From: CAVUXJ01 sp963814975
Lineage (GTDB): Bacteria > Acidobacteriota > Vicinamibacteria > Vicinamibacterales > CAVVIG01
DNA: 64,000 nt
Direction: 5' to 3'
Assembly (NCBI GenBank): GCA_963814975.1
Contig: CAWFFB010000014.1
Span: forward strand, 550,043 to 614,042
This document shows positions 47,579 through 57,258 of the stretch, piece after piece. The translations under genes and the position numbers were made by a program. How positions within the stretch are numbered: the stretch's first letter is position 1; each line of letters begins with the position of its first letter. The notes under the pieces are model-generated. The model did not search any database. It was not told the origin of the DNA and worked only from the letters and a program-made list of their open reading frames with translations.

Positions 47579-50394
47579 ATGAAGCGCCTTTGGCTCCTTT
47601 CTCTTGCGCTGTGTGCGGTCGGCCTGGCGGCCCCGCTCGCGCAGATGCGCGTCGTGCCCATCGACGAAGAGCAGGGTCATGTCGCCCTCGGCCTGGCGCT
47701 GAGGCACCTGGGCAACACCGGCATCTTCATGCAGGCCACCGCGCATCCCGACGACGAGAACAACGGGCTGCTGGTGATGCTGAACCGGGGATTGGGGTTC
47801 GAACGGCGCTTGTGACGGCCACGCGAGGCAACGGCGGCCAGAACGAGATCGGCCCGGAGCTCTTCGAGGCCCTGGGCGTCCTGCGCACCGAGGAGCTCGC
47901 CGCGATTCATCGCTTCGACGGCGCCGAGCAGTACTTCACCCGCGCGGTCGACTTCGGCTTCTCGTTCAGCGTCGAGGAGACGTTCGAAAAGTGGGGCCGG
48001 GACGAGATTACGGCGACTACGTCCGGTTGATCCGAACGATTCGCCCCGACGTGATCCTCGGCCTGCGGCCGGACGGCACCGGGGGCGGCCAGCACCATCA
48101 GGCGTCCGCGGTCATCGCGCGCGACGCGTTCAAGCTCGCCGGCGATCCGACGAAATACCCGAGCAGTTGAAGGACGGCCTGCGTCCCTGGCAGCCGAGGA
48201 AGTTCTACTTCGCTGGCCGTTTCGGCGGCCAGAGCGAACAGACCCAGGCGGCGAGACTGCTTGGCGACCAACCTCGCGGTCTACGATCCGCTGCTCGGCA
48301 AGACCTACGCGGAGATCGGCACCGAGGCGCGCAGCATGCACAAGTGCCAGGGCATGGCGCAGTTGCTCGCCTTGCCCGGCCCTTCGCCGGACAGCTTCCA
48401 GCTCGTCGAATCAACTATTGCCGGACAGCTCGATCGCGACGAGCGCTGGCTCTTCGACGGCGTCGACACCTCGGTCGCCGGTCTCGCGCAGTTTGCGGGC
48501 GCCAGGCCGCCCCGGGGCCTGGTGGCAGGACTCGCGGCGATCCAGACGAGCGTGCAGAATGCGGGGCGGCGGTTCGCGGCTGAAGACGCCGCCGCCACAG
48601 TCCAGCCGCTCGTGGCCGGCCTGCGCGGTGTCCGCGCGCTGCGCGCGCAGCTTCGGACCTTGGAGATCGACGAGGGGGGACGTTTCGAGATCGACTTCCG
48701 CCTTCGCCAGAAGGAGCGCGAGTTTCAGCAGGCCATTCTTCTGGCCAGCGGCGTCCGCGTGGAGGCGCTGGCCGACGACGGTGTCGTGGTTCCAGGCCAG
48801 CCCGTCCGCGTGTCCGTGGTCGTCGCCAACCGCGGCGCCGCGGACGTCACCGTCAAGCAGGTGAAGTTCGGTGGGTTCGATGCCGGCGCGACGTGCGCGC
48901 TGACGACGGTCGTCGCAGACGGCCGTGGCCGCGGCAGCGCGCCGCAGCCGCAGGGGACGCCAATCTCCACGCTCAGAAAGGATCAGGCGGGACGGTGCGA
49001 GCCGACGCTGACGGTGCCTCTCACCGCCCGGGCCACCGAGCCGTACTGGCACCGCGAGGGCGAGGCCGGGCGCTACACGTTCGACGCCGACGCGCCGTTC
49101 GGCCTGCCGTATCGGCCGACGCCGTTCTATGTGCAGGTGACGCTGGTATTCGCGGGCGGCGACGAGGTGATCAGCGGGTTGCCGGTCCAATATCGCTATC
49201 AAGGCGACATTTTCAGCGGGGAGAAACGAACCGAACTGCTGGTGGTGCCTGCACTGTCGGTGCGCGTCATCGCCGGAGATAGTCATTCTGCCGGCCGCTT
49301 CCGCCCGTCGGCCGACGCCCGAGCGTGGCACCCCGCCGGCCGCTGCCCCTGGAGGGCGGGGCGCCTCTCCGGGGCCGGGGCGCCGTGGCTGCGGCGCGTG
49401 GGCAGGTCCCCGTGGCTCAAGCACCCGCGAGCGACCCGCGTGAGATCCGCGTCACCGTGGTCAACGACGGCAAAGCGGCAACTGCCGGCGTCGTGACGCT
49501 TCAAGTGCCGACGGGATGGGCGGTGACGCCGGTCGATCAGAAGGTGGACTTCTCGCGGCAGGACGAATCACAGACGGTGCGGTTCCAGGTGCGGGCCGCG
49601 CCGAACGCGCCGAGCGGCGAGCATCCCATCCGGGCTTCTGTCGCCGCGGCGGGCCAGACGTTCGCGCGCGGGTACCAGGTGATCGAGTATCCGCATATCA
49701 GGCGGCAGCACATCTACGATCGGCTGACGTGAGATTCAAGGTCATCGACGTGAAGACGGCGCCGAACCTGACCGTCGGATACATCATGGGCGTCGGCGAC
49801 GAGGTGCCGGCGGCAATCGCGCAGCTCGGCGTCAAGGTCGAGATGATCACGCCGGAGGATCTGGCGTGGGGCGACCTTTCACGGTTTCATACGATTGTCA
49901 CCGGCGTTCGCGCGTACGAGCGCCGCAGCGATCTGCGCGCCAATAACAGCCGGTTGATCGACTTCGTCCGGAACGGCGGAACACTCATCGTTCAGTACAA
50001 CAAGTTCGAGTTCAACGAGGCGCAGTACGGGCCGTACCCGGCCAAAGTCAGCGCTGACCGCGTCACCGATGAACACGCGCCAGTCGTCGTGCTCGATCCG
50101 GCGAGCCCGGTGTTCACCAACCCGAACGCGATCACCGAAGAAGCCTGGAAGGGCTGGGTGCAGGAGCGCGGTCTGTACTTCCTGGGGGAGCGCGACCCGC
50201 GATACCGCGACCTCGTGGCGCTCGAAGATTCGTTCCCATACAACAAGGGTGCGAAGCGGGGCGCGCTCGTGCTGGCTCAGTACGGCAAAGGGCGATGGGT
50301 CTACGTGGGACTCGGCCTGTGGCGCGAGCTGCCGGCTGGGGTCGACGGCGCCTATCAGCTGCTCGCGAACCTGATCAGTCTGGGCAAGAGATGA
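47579..50394 (+). CDS. Large exported PIG-L/LmbE family protein (several frameshifts)
   Basis: About 930 residues. A signal peptide (LWLLSLALCAVGLAAPLAQM) is followed by a PIG-L deacetylase domain: GNTGIFMQATAHPDDENNGL with the zinc-binding AHPDDE, LVTATRGNGGQNEIGPELFE, RPDGTGGGQHHQASAVIARD. A long middle region includes beta-sandwich parts (DDGVVVPGQPVRVSVVVANR, TVVNDGKAATAGVVTLQVPT). The last 210 residues look like a class I glutamine amidotransferase-type fold (PAAIAQLGVKVEMITPEDLA, LIDFVRNGGTLIVQYNKFEF, VLAQYGKGRWVYVGLGLWRE). Breaks at about 47785, 48010, 48160, 48265 and 49300-49430 include single missing bases, unlike most other genes. The substrate is probably a sugar derivative outside the cell. 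Confidence 0.75.
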
Positions 50395-50398
50395 GCAT

Positions 50399-50570
50399 GA
50401 GAAATCTGAAATTTCAGATTGCAGATTTCAGATTGCCGATTGAAGTTCAGATTGAGAACAAGACATCTGCAATCTCCGAGAATCTGCAGTAGATCTGCAA
50501 TCCGAAATCTGCAATCAATCTGCAGTCTGCAAGTCTGCAGTCTGCATCTGCAATCTGAAATCAGCAATAT
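50399..50570. repeat. AATCTGAAAT/CTGCAATC word-repeat spacer, the densest of the window
   Basis: About 170 bases made almost wholly of near-copies of one 8-11 base word in both orientations: aaatctgaaatttcagattg, cagatttcagattgccgatt, agatctgcaatccgaaatct, ctgcagtctgcaagtctgca. It is AT-rich in strong contrast to the flanking genes. There is no spacer/repeat regularity as in CRISPR. It directly precedes the reductase gene start. Confidence 0.75.
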
Positions 50571-50573
50571 TTG

Positions 50574-51842
50574 ATGACCTCCACCGTCCTGGTTGTCGGC
50601 GCCGGGCCCGCCGGCGCGACGGCCGCCCGGACCCTGGCCCGGGCGGGCGTAACCGTCCGGCTGCTCGACCGGTCTAAGTTTCCGAGAAACAAGCCGTGCG
50701 GCGGCGGCATCAGCCTCAGGGTCCTGAAACGATTTCCGTATCTCGAACGGGAGCTGGGTCGGATTGCCACGCACACAGTGGCGCGGCTCCATCTCGAGGG
50801 GCCCGGCGGCGAATCCACCATCATCGAGTCGGACGAGCCGGCGGCCTTGATGATCCGGCGTGTCGAGTTCGATGAACTGCTGGTGTCGCTGGCGGTGGAG
50901 GCGGGCGCGGAGCTGGTGGCCGGGGCGGAGATCGTCCAGGCTTCCTCGACCGGCAGCGAGGTCGACGTCGTGGCGCGCGACGGCCGGCATTTCAAGGCGC
51001 CGATCGTGATCGCCGCCGACGGCGTGCACAGCGTCGTCGCGCGGCGGCTTGGGATCAATCCGGGCTGGCCGGCCTCGTCCATCGCTCTCGACATGATGGA
51101 GGAGACCCCACGAGAGGTGTTGCGCGACGTCGATCCGTCGACGTTGTGGGTCGCGTATGGCTACGATCCTTCGAGCAGCGGGCGGGGCGCGGTGTCAGAC
51201 GGAAGGCATTGCCAGGCACCCGAGGGGTATGCGTACATCTTTCCGAAGCGCGATCACGTCAACGTCGGCATCGGATACGTGCTCGCGCACTACCGGGAAT
51301 CGATCGGCACGGCGCCGTACGAGCTGCAGCGCGGGCTTCGTGGATCATCTGCGGGCGCGGGCAGTCATCGAAGGGGAATCGGTGCGGCGCAACTTCACAG
51401 CCGTTTCTCATCCCGGTTGGCGGGACCGCTTCGACGTCCCGGCCGCGGCCGCGTCCTGCTGGCCGGTGATGCCGGCGGGTTCGTCAATGGCTTCACCGCC
51501 GAAGGGATTTATTACGCGATGGTGTCAGGCGAGCTGGCCGCGAAATCTGTGATCGGAACGCCGGCGGACTCTGTCGTTCGACCCTCGCGAAGCGCTACCG
51601 ACGGGCGTGCGATCACGAAATTGGCGCGGAGCTTCGAGATTCGGTGTTGATCCAGCGATATCTGTTCGCGGACCGCGCGCCGGATTGCGCGGGTCGATCG
51701 AGGGCGCGCGGCGTGCGCCTGCCGCGACCCGCCTGATCCTCGACTTCGCAGTGGGACGGATTCAGCTATCCCGAGCTGCGCCGCCGGCTCCTGTTGCAAG
51801 CCCCCGGCTTGGCGGGACTCATGCTTCTGGGAGCGGCTCCGG
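50574..51842 (+). CDS. Geranylgeranyl reductase family FAD-dependent protein (several frameshifts, 3' end uncertain)
   Basis: About 420 residues. FAD-binding start STVLVVGAGPAGATAARTLA, RSKFPRNKPCGGGISLRVLK (the PCGGG motif of the family), RVEFDELLVSLAVEAGAELV, APIVIAADGVHSVVARRLGI, YAYIFPKRDHVNVGIGYVLA, then in shifted frames RVLLAGDAGGFVNGFTAEGI and YYAMVSGELAAKS, and a tail with RYRRACDHEIGAELRDSVLI. Members saturate isoprenoid side chains of lipids, quinones or chlorophyll; the substrate here is unknown. At least five frame changes after 51330 each need removal of about one base, and the stop codon could not be fixed. Confidence 0.75.
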
Positions 51843-51882
51843 GCAGCATTGCGGCAGGCGGGACTTGCAGCGGGTTCACCAG

Positions 51883-53363
51883 ATGGCCTTTTTCCTTGAT
51901 CGGCAGTTCGAGCATCTGCTCCGGCGCGCGGGCTTCGGCGCGCGCCCCGACGAGATCGACACGTACCGCGTCGCTCTCGTTCGGCCGAGCGGTCGACGCT
52001 CTCGTCAACTACGAGCAGATCCCCGACGACGTCGACACGAAGATCGGGCAGCCCGGCTACGTCCTGATGGACGAGTGCTCGCGGCGCCGTTCTCGCCGCG
52101 CACGAACATCCTCGACGCCCGGCAGCGGTGGCTGTTCCGGATGGTGCACAGCAACCGGCCGCTCCAGGAGAAGATGACGCTCTTCTGGCACAACCACTTC
52201 GCCACCGGTCTACACGAAGGTCGCGGGGGAGCTGGGCTGCGCCGAGGCCACGCGCTACATGGCCGCCAAGCCCTCCGAGGATCCCGTCGGCGTCCGCGGC
52301 CAGATCGAGATGCTTCGCGACAACGCGCTCGGCAACTTCCGCGACATCCTGATTGCGATCGCGAAGGACACCGCGATGCTCGTCTGGCTCGACGGCCGGA
52401 CGAACACGAAGGCCAGGCCGCAGGAGAACTTCGGCCGCGAGATCATGGAGCTGTTCACGATGGGCGTCGGCCACTTCACCGAGACCGACGTCTACGCGGC
52501 GGCGCGCGTCTTCACCGGCTGGAACCTGCAGCGGCCGGGCGACCAGGCCGCCGGCACGCAAGCACTACGAGTTCGTCTACAACGCCGGCCAGCACGACAC
52601 CAGCGCGAAGACGTTCAGCTTTCCGATCTATCCGGACGGCGGCAGGACGATTCCCGGCCGCTCGGCAGCCGAGGGCATGCAGGACGGCTTGGACTTGATC
52701 GACGGCGCTCGCCGGCAGTCCCGATACCGCGCGGTACCTGGCGACCAAGCTGTATCGCTTCTTCGTCTCCGAGTTCGGCAGACGTCAGCGAGTCGTTCGT
52801 CGAACCGGATCGCGACCGTGTACCTGCAGAACCGGTACGACATGAGGCCGGTGATGCGGGAAGTGCTGCATGTCGCCGGAGTTCTGGGACTCCGCGTCGT
52901 ATTTCAGCGCGCTACTCCTGGCCGGTCGAGTTCGTCGTGCGCGCGATGAAAGAGATCGGCTGGACGCGGCTTCTCGCTGAACGATGCGCTGCCGCCGCTG
53001 GCGAACATGGGCCAGACCCTGTACGACCCGCCCGACGTGGCCGGCTGGGATCCGGGGAAGCCGTGGTTCTCGACCGGCGCCATGCTGGCGCGGATGAATT
53101 TCGCCGTCGACGCTCGACGGCGAATCAGCAGTTCAAGCTGGCGGCTGCTGCCGCGCCGTATGCAGCGACGCCCGAATCGCTGCTGTCGTTCGTGCTCGAC
53201 TCCTTGTCGACGGCGCCGCTCGACAGCAGCGTGAGCGTCGGAGCTGCACGAATTACCTTCAGCGCCACCGGCGCCTGGACCGGAAGCGCCGCGCAGCTCC
53301 AGGCGAAGGTCCCTGGCCTCGTTCACCTCGTGGCCGCCACTGCCGGAGTATCAGTTCGTATGA
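51883..53363 (+). CDS. DUF1800 family protein (several frameshifts)
   Basis: About 485 residues. Starts MAFFLDRQFEHLLRRAGFGA, the typical DUF1800 opening (HLLRRAGFG), then QRWLFRMVHSNRPLQEKMTL, FWHNHFATG, RPQENFGREIMELFTMGVGH, ETDVYAAARVFTGWNLQRPG and ATKLYRFFVSEFG. The end LPEYQFV with a stop overlaps the start of the DUF1501 gene (ATGA). Gene pairs DUF1800-DUF1501 are widespread in acidobacteria and planctomycetes and are assumed to act together at the cell surface or in the periplasm; neither activity is known. Frame changes at about 51975, 52070, 52210, 52560 and later. Confidence 0.82.
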
Positions 53364-54639
53364 AGATCACCAGACGGCAGTTCGTCAGAGGCGGCGTCGC
53401 GGCGTTCACGGTGACCTTCGCCGCGCCCGAGTTCCTGTGCGACCTCGCGCGCGCCCAGGGTGCGCGCGCCCGCAACCTCGTCGTGCTGTATCTCGGCGGC
53501 GGCAACGACGCCCTGAGCACGCTGATCCCGTACAACGATCCCTTCTACTACAGCCGCCGGCCGACGCTGGCGGTGCCGGCCGGCAACGGTGCTGCAGATC
53601 GGCACCGATCGATCGAACGTGGCGCTCGGGCTTGCATCCGCGGCTGACCGGTCTCCGGCAGATCTTCGATCGCGGCAGTCTCGCGCTCATCCAGCGCACG
53701 GGCTATCCGAACCAGAGCCGCTCGCATTTTCAGGGCACCGACATCTGGGCGACGGCGAATCCGGCGAACCCGTCGGGCTCGGCTGGGTGGGCCGCTATCT
53801 CGACTCGCTGCCGTCGCCGGTCGATCCGCTCGTCGGGTGGAACACGACGCGCGACCTGCCGCGCGTGCTGCAGTCCGAGCATGTCGCGGTGCCGGCGATT
53901 CCGAACGCCGCGGCATACTCGTTCTCGAGCCCGAATGGCGCCGGACGGCCGAAGCGGTCGCCGAGCGAAATGCCGCGGTGCGCATCAACTCGCACGTGCC
54001 GGTCGATCGCCCGAGCTCGCGTTTGTGTACGGCAGCGCGCAGGCCGCGATGGCGACGCTCGATCGGGTCGCCACCGTCGCGACCTATGTGCGGCACGGTG
54101 ACGCTATCCGAACACCGGCCTCGGCCAGGCGCTTCGAGCCGTTGCCGGCGCGATGGTCAGAGGCATCGGGACGAAGGTGTTCTACGTCACGACCGGCGGC
54201 TTCGACACGCACTCGGGACAGAATGTCAACGTGCCGAACGGCGCGTACTACAACCTGATGGGCACGCTCAACGACGGCCTGCTGGCCTTCTACAACGATC
54301 TGAGGAACCAGGGCCTGCTGCGACGACACGCTGGTGCTCGTGTTCTCGGAGTTCGGGCGCCGCATCAACGAGAACGCAGTGGCAGCGCCGGCACCGACCA
54401 CGGCGCCGCGGCGCTGATGATGGCGATGGGCGGCCGGGTCAACGGCGGCCTCTACGGCACGGCGGCCTCGCTCAACTCCGGATCCGGCAAACCCGACGCT
54501 CGAAAACAACGCCGCCGACATGCGCTACGAAACCGACTTCCGTTCGGTCTACGCGCAGGTGATCGACAACTGGCTGGGCGCGGACTCGCGGGCGATTCTG
54601 GGCGGCGACTTCCGGACCCCGGCGCTCGCCTTCATCTGA
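53360..54639 (+). CDS. DUF1501 family protein with twin-arginine signal (several frameshifts)
   Basis: About 425 residues. The N-terminus MKITRRQFVRGGVAAFTVTF is a twin-arginine signal, so the protein is exported folded. The DUF1501 core reads NLVVLYLGGGNDALSTLIPY, SLALIQRTGYPNQSRSHFQG, TDIWATANP, GWVGRYLDSLPSPVDPLVGW, KVFYVTTGGFDTHSGQNVNV, TLVLVFSEFGRR, GSAGTDHGAAALMMAMGGRV and the end WLGADSRAILGGDF. The pattern of Asp/His residues resembles alkaline phosphatase/sulfatase-like enzymes, to which the family is distantly related. Translationally coupled to the DUF1800 gene. Most breaks are repaired by removing one base. Confidence 0.85.
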
Positions 54640-54770
54640 GATTGCGGTCATTCGAGTCATCTCGTCATCGGGCCGATTGACTCGGCGATTGCAGATGCGA
54701 TGGCCCAGTGACCGGATGACGCAGATGCATCGAAATCTCCATCAATCTAGCGTTAGACTCCTCCATTGCC
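54640..54770. repeat. Spacer with repeated GATTGC / TCATCG / GATGC words
   Basis: The gap before pdhA reads gattgcggtcattcgagtca, tctcgtcatcgggc, gattgactcggcgattgcag, then gatgacgcagatgcatcgaa. The words recur at short steps, as in other spacers, but are less regular. A TAGACT hexamer at the end lies eleven bases before the pdhA ATG. Confidence 0.4.
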
Positions 54771-55758
54771 ATGCCGCCGATCAAACGCACCAAGTTCAAG
54801 CTCGCGCCGGAACAGCTGCTCGAGATGTTCTACTGGCTGAAGCTGATCCGCGCGTTCGACGAGCGCCTCAGCATCCTCGTCAAGCAGGGCAAGGTCCGCA
54901 GCGGCGTCTACACCGGCATCGGCCAGGAAGCGATCATCGTCGGCACCTGCTTCGGGCTGCGGCAAGGAGGATTACGTCTGCCCGCTGCACCGCGATCTCG
55001 GCTCGTTCCTGATGAAGGGCGTCGACGCGCGGACGATGATGTCGCAGATGTTCGCGAAGGCGACCGGCCTGTCGAAGGGCCGCGACTCGGCGCTGCACAG
55101 CGGCGTCACCGAGCTCGGCATCTTCGGCAACACGAGCATGCTCGGCGCGAACCTGCCGGTCGCCGCCGGCCTCGCGCTCACCTTCAAGATGGAGAAGACC
55201 GACAACGTCGTCGTCGCCTACTTCGGCGAAGGCGCGAGCAACACCGGCGACTTTCACGAGGCGCTCAATTTCGCCGGCGTCCAGCGGCTGCCGATCCTCT
55301 TCATCTGCGAGAACAACCAGTACGCGTACTCGGTGCCGGTCGAGAAGAGCATGGCGATCGACGACGTCGCCGATCGCGCCGAGAGCTACGGGTTCGACGG
55401 CGTCGCCATCAACGGCAACGACGTGCTGGCGGTCTATCAGGCGACGCAGGGCGCGCTGGCGCGGGCGCGAGGCGGCGAAGGGCCGACGCTGATCGAGTGC
55501 AAGACCTACCGCTGGCACGGCCACTCCGAGCACGACAAGGCGTTCTATCGGACGGACGAAGAGCTCGCGATGTGGAAGAGCCGCGATCCGATTCCGACCT
55601 TCACGACCTACCTGCAAGGCGCTGCACGTGCTCACCGACGAGCAGGATCAAGGAGATCGAAGGCGCGGGTCACAGCGACGATCGACGATGCGGTGGAGTT
55701 CGCGATGAACGCCCCGGACCCGAAGCCCGAGGACGCGGTGACGGATCTGTATGCGTAG
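54771..55758 (+). CDS. pdhA: Pyruvate dehydrogenase E1 component, alpha subunit (frameshifts)
   Basis: About 328 residues. Seen: LLEMFYWLKLIRAFDERLSI, GVYTGIGQEAIIVGTCFGLR, then after a break near 54965 EDYVCPLHRDLGSFLMKG, ALHSGVTELGIFGNTSMLGA, and the thiamine diphosphate motif from VVAYFGEGASNTGDFHEALN to ILFICENNQYA, then ECKTYRWHGHSEHDKAFYR with the His residues of the active site. Extra bases also near 55618 and 55650. With the beta subunit it decarboxylates pyruvate or a branched-chain 2-oxo acid; the acetyl-transferring type is the best guess. No E2 or E3 gene is in the window. Confidence 0.9.
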
Positions 55759-55846
55759 ACGCGAGCATGATTCGGTCTCGTGATGGCCGTGATTCGTGTC
55801 CGACTGATCCCGTTCAGGCTTTCGGCTTTCGCGGTGAGTCTCTTCC
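55759..55846. repeat. Spacer with repeated GTGATTCG / CTTTCGGC words
   Basis: Between pdhA and pdhB: gattcggtctcgtgatggcc, then gtgattcgtgtccgactgat, then ggctttcggctttcgcgg. Same class of short word repeats, here inside an operon. Confidence 0.4.
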
Positions 55847-56832
55847 ATGAGCAAAGAACTGTCGTACCTCGAAGCCATTCGCGAAGCGCTCGTCGAGGAG
55901 ATGCGGCGCGATCCGAAGGTGTTCGTCCTCGGCGAGGACGTCGGCGCGTACGGCGGCGCGTTCGGCGTCACGCAGGGCCTCTACGAGGAGTTCGGCGAGA
56001 TGCGCGTGATCGACACGCCGATCTCCGAGTCGGCCATCGTCGGCATCAGCATCGGCGCGGCGCTGCGCGGCTACCGGCCGGTCGCCGAGATGCAGTTCGC
56101 CGATTTCATCTCGTGCGGCTTCGATCAGATCGTCAACCAGGCGGCGACGCTGCGATATCGCTACGGCGGCCGCGCGGCGGTGCCGATCGTCGTCCGCGCG
56201 CCGAGCGGCGGCAACGTCGGCGGCGGCCTGTATCACTCGCAGAACCCCGAAGCCTGGTTCGTCCACCGCCCGGGCCTGAAGGTCGTCGCGCCGTCGACGG
56301 CGTACGACGCGAAGGGGCTGCTGAAGGCCGCGATTCGCGACGACAACCCGGTCATCTACTTCGAGCACAAGTATCTGTATCGCCGCGCCAAGGGCCCGGT
56401 GCCGGAAGGCGACGAGATCGTGCCGATTGGCGTGGCCGCGATCCGGCGGGAGGGGAGCGACATCACGCTGCTGACCTACGGCGCGATGGTGCACGCCCTC
56501 GCTCGAGGCGGCCGACCGGTTGTCGAAGGAAGGCGTCGAGGTCGAAGTGATCGATCTCCGCACGCTCCTGCCGTTCGACAAGGCGGCGATCTTCCGATCG
56601 GTCGAAAAGACCAACCGCGCGCTGATCGTCCACGAGGACGTGAAGACGCTCGGGATCGGCGCCGAGCTGTCGGCGGTCATCATGGAAGAGCGCTTCGATC
56701 ATCTCGACGCGCCGGTCATGCGTCGTGACCTATCCCGACACGCACTGCCCGTTCTCGCAGGTGCTCGAGCAGGCCTGCCTCCCCAACGCCGACACCATCA
56801 CGGCGGCGCTGAGAGAGCTGGCTGCCTACTGA
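55847..56832 (+). CDS. pdhB: Pyruvate dehydrogenase E1 component, beta subunit (frameshifts)
   Basis: About 327 residues of the transketolase beta-type family: LSYLEAIREALVEEMRRDPK, VFVLGEDVGAYGGAFGVTQG, VIDTPISESAIVGISIGAAL, MQFADFISCGFDQIVNQAAT, VVRAPSGGNVGGGLYHSQNP and, after breaks near 56500 and 56718, VEVEVIDLRTLLPFDKAAIF, NRALIVHEDVKTLGIGAELS and VTYPDTHCPFSQVLEQACLP. The stop is at 56830. Partner of the preceding alpha subunit. Each break needs one base removed. Confidence 0.9.
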
Positions 56833-56863
56833 CATGCCGCCTCGGGCATCGGTCCCCGGGTAG

Positions 56864-57160
56864 ACGCGCCGTAGAAGCGGATGTGGCTTTTCTGGGGTCA
56901 GCGCAGGGCTCATCACGCCGGAAGCCGGCGGGCTCGCCGGCGATGTGTCCGGCTTTCCGAACGGCCGCCGGCTGACCGACGACGTCCTCGACATCACCTT
57001 GCGGGCGGCGGCTGGCGTACTGGGCGGCGTGCAGTCGACGCTCGGCGACGGCGTGGACAAGAACGACGTGCCGTTCAGGCCGACGTTCCCCTACCTCGGG
57101 TTCCCTCATTCGGGCGGCAACCCGTGGAAGCTGAATCCGAACCCACCGCAGGGCGACTGA
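56864..57160 (+). pseudogene. DUF4331 family protein, C-terminal fragment
   Basis: The frame opens after a stop at 56861 and reads SAGLITPEAGGLAGDVSGFP, NGRRLTDDVLDITLRAAAGV, LGGVQSTLGDGVDKNDVPFR and PTFPYLGFPHSGGNPWKLNP. This is the conserved end of DUF4331 proteins, which are normally 450 or more residues long. The rest is absent: pdhB ends only 31 bases before. A GTG at 56945 could start a 71-residue product, but a stranded remnant is more likely. Confidence 0.7.
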
Positions 57161-57246
57161 CGGGCCAGGGGCCTCTTCGTCGACGCCCGGCGCCCGGTGC
57201 GCCGGCGCACGCATCGGGTCGTCGGCCGACAGGTGGGTGGCCGGGA

Positions 57247-57252
57247 TAAGAT
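57247..57252 (+). promoter_or_regulatory. Putative -10 element (TAAGAT) for leaderless membrane-protein gene
   Basis: TAAGAT is followed by six bases and the GTG at 57259, with no ribosome binding site. Confidence 0.5.
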
Positions 57253-57258
57253 TCCGGC

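Noticed and set aside
50399..50570. Possible CRISPR array
   Set aside because: The repeated words are only 6-11 bases, vary continuously and have no unique spacers; no cas gene is nearby.
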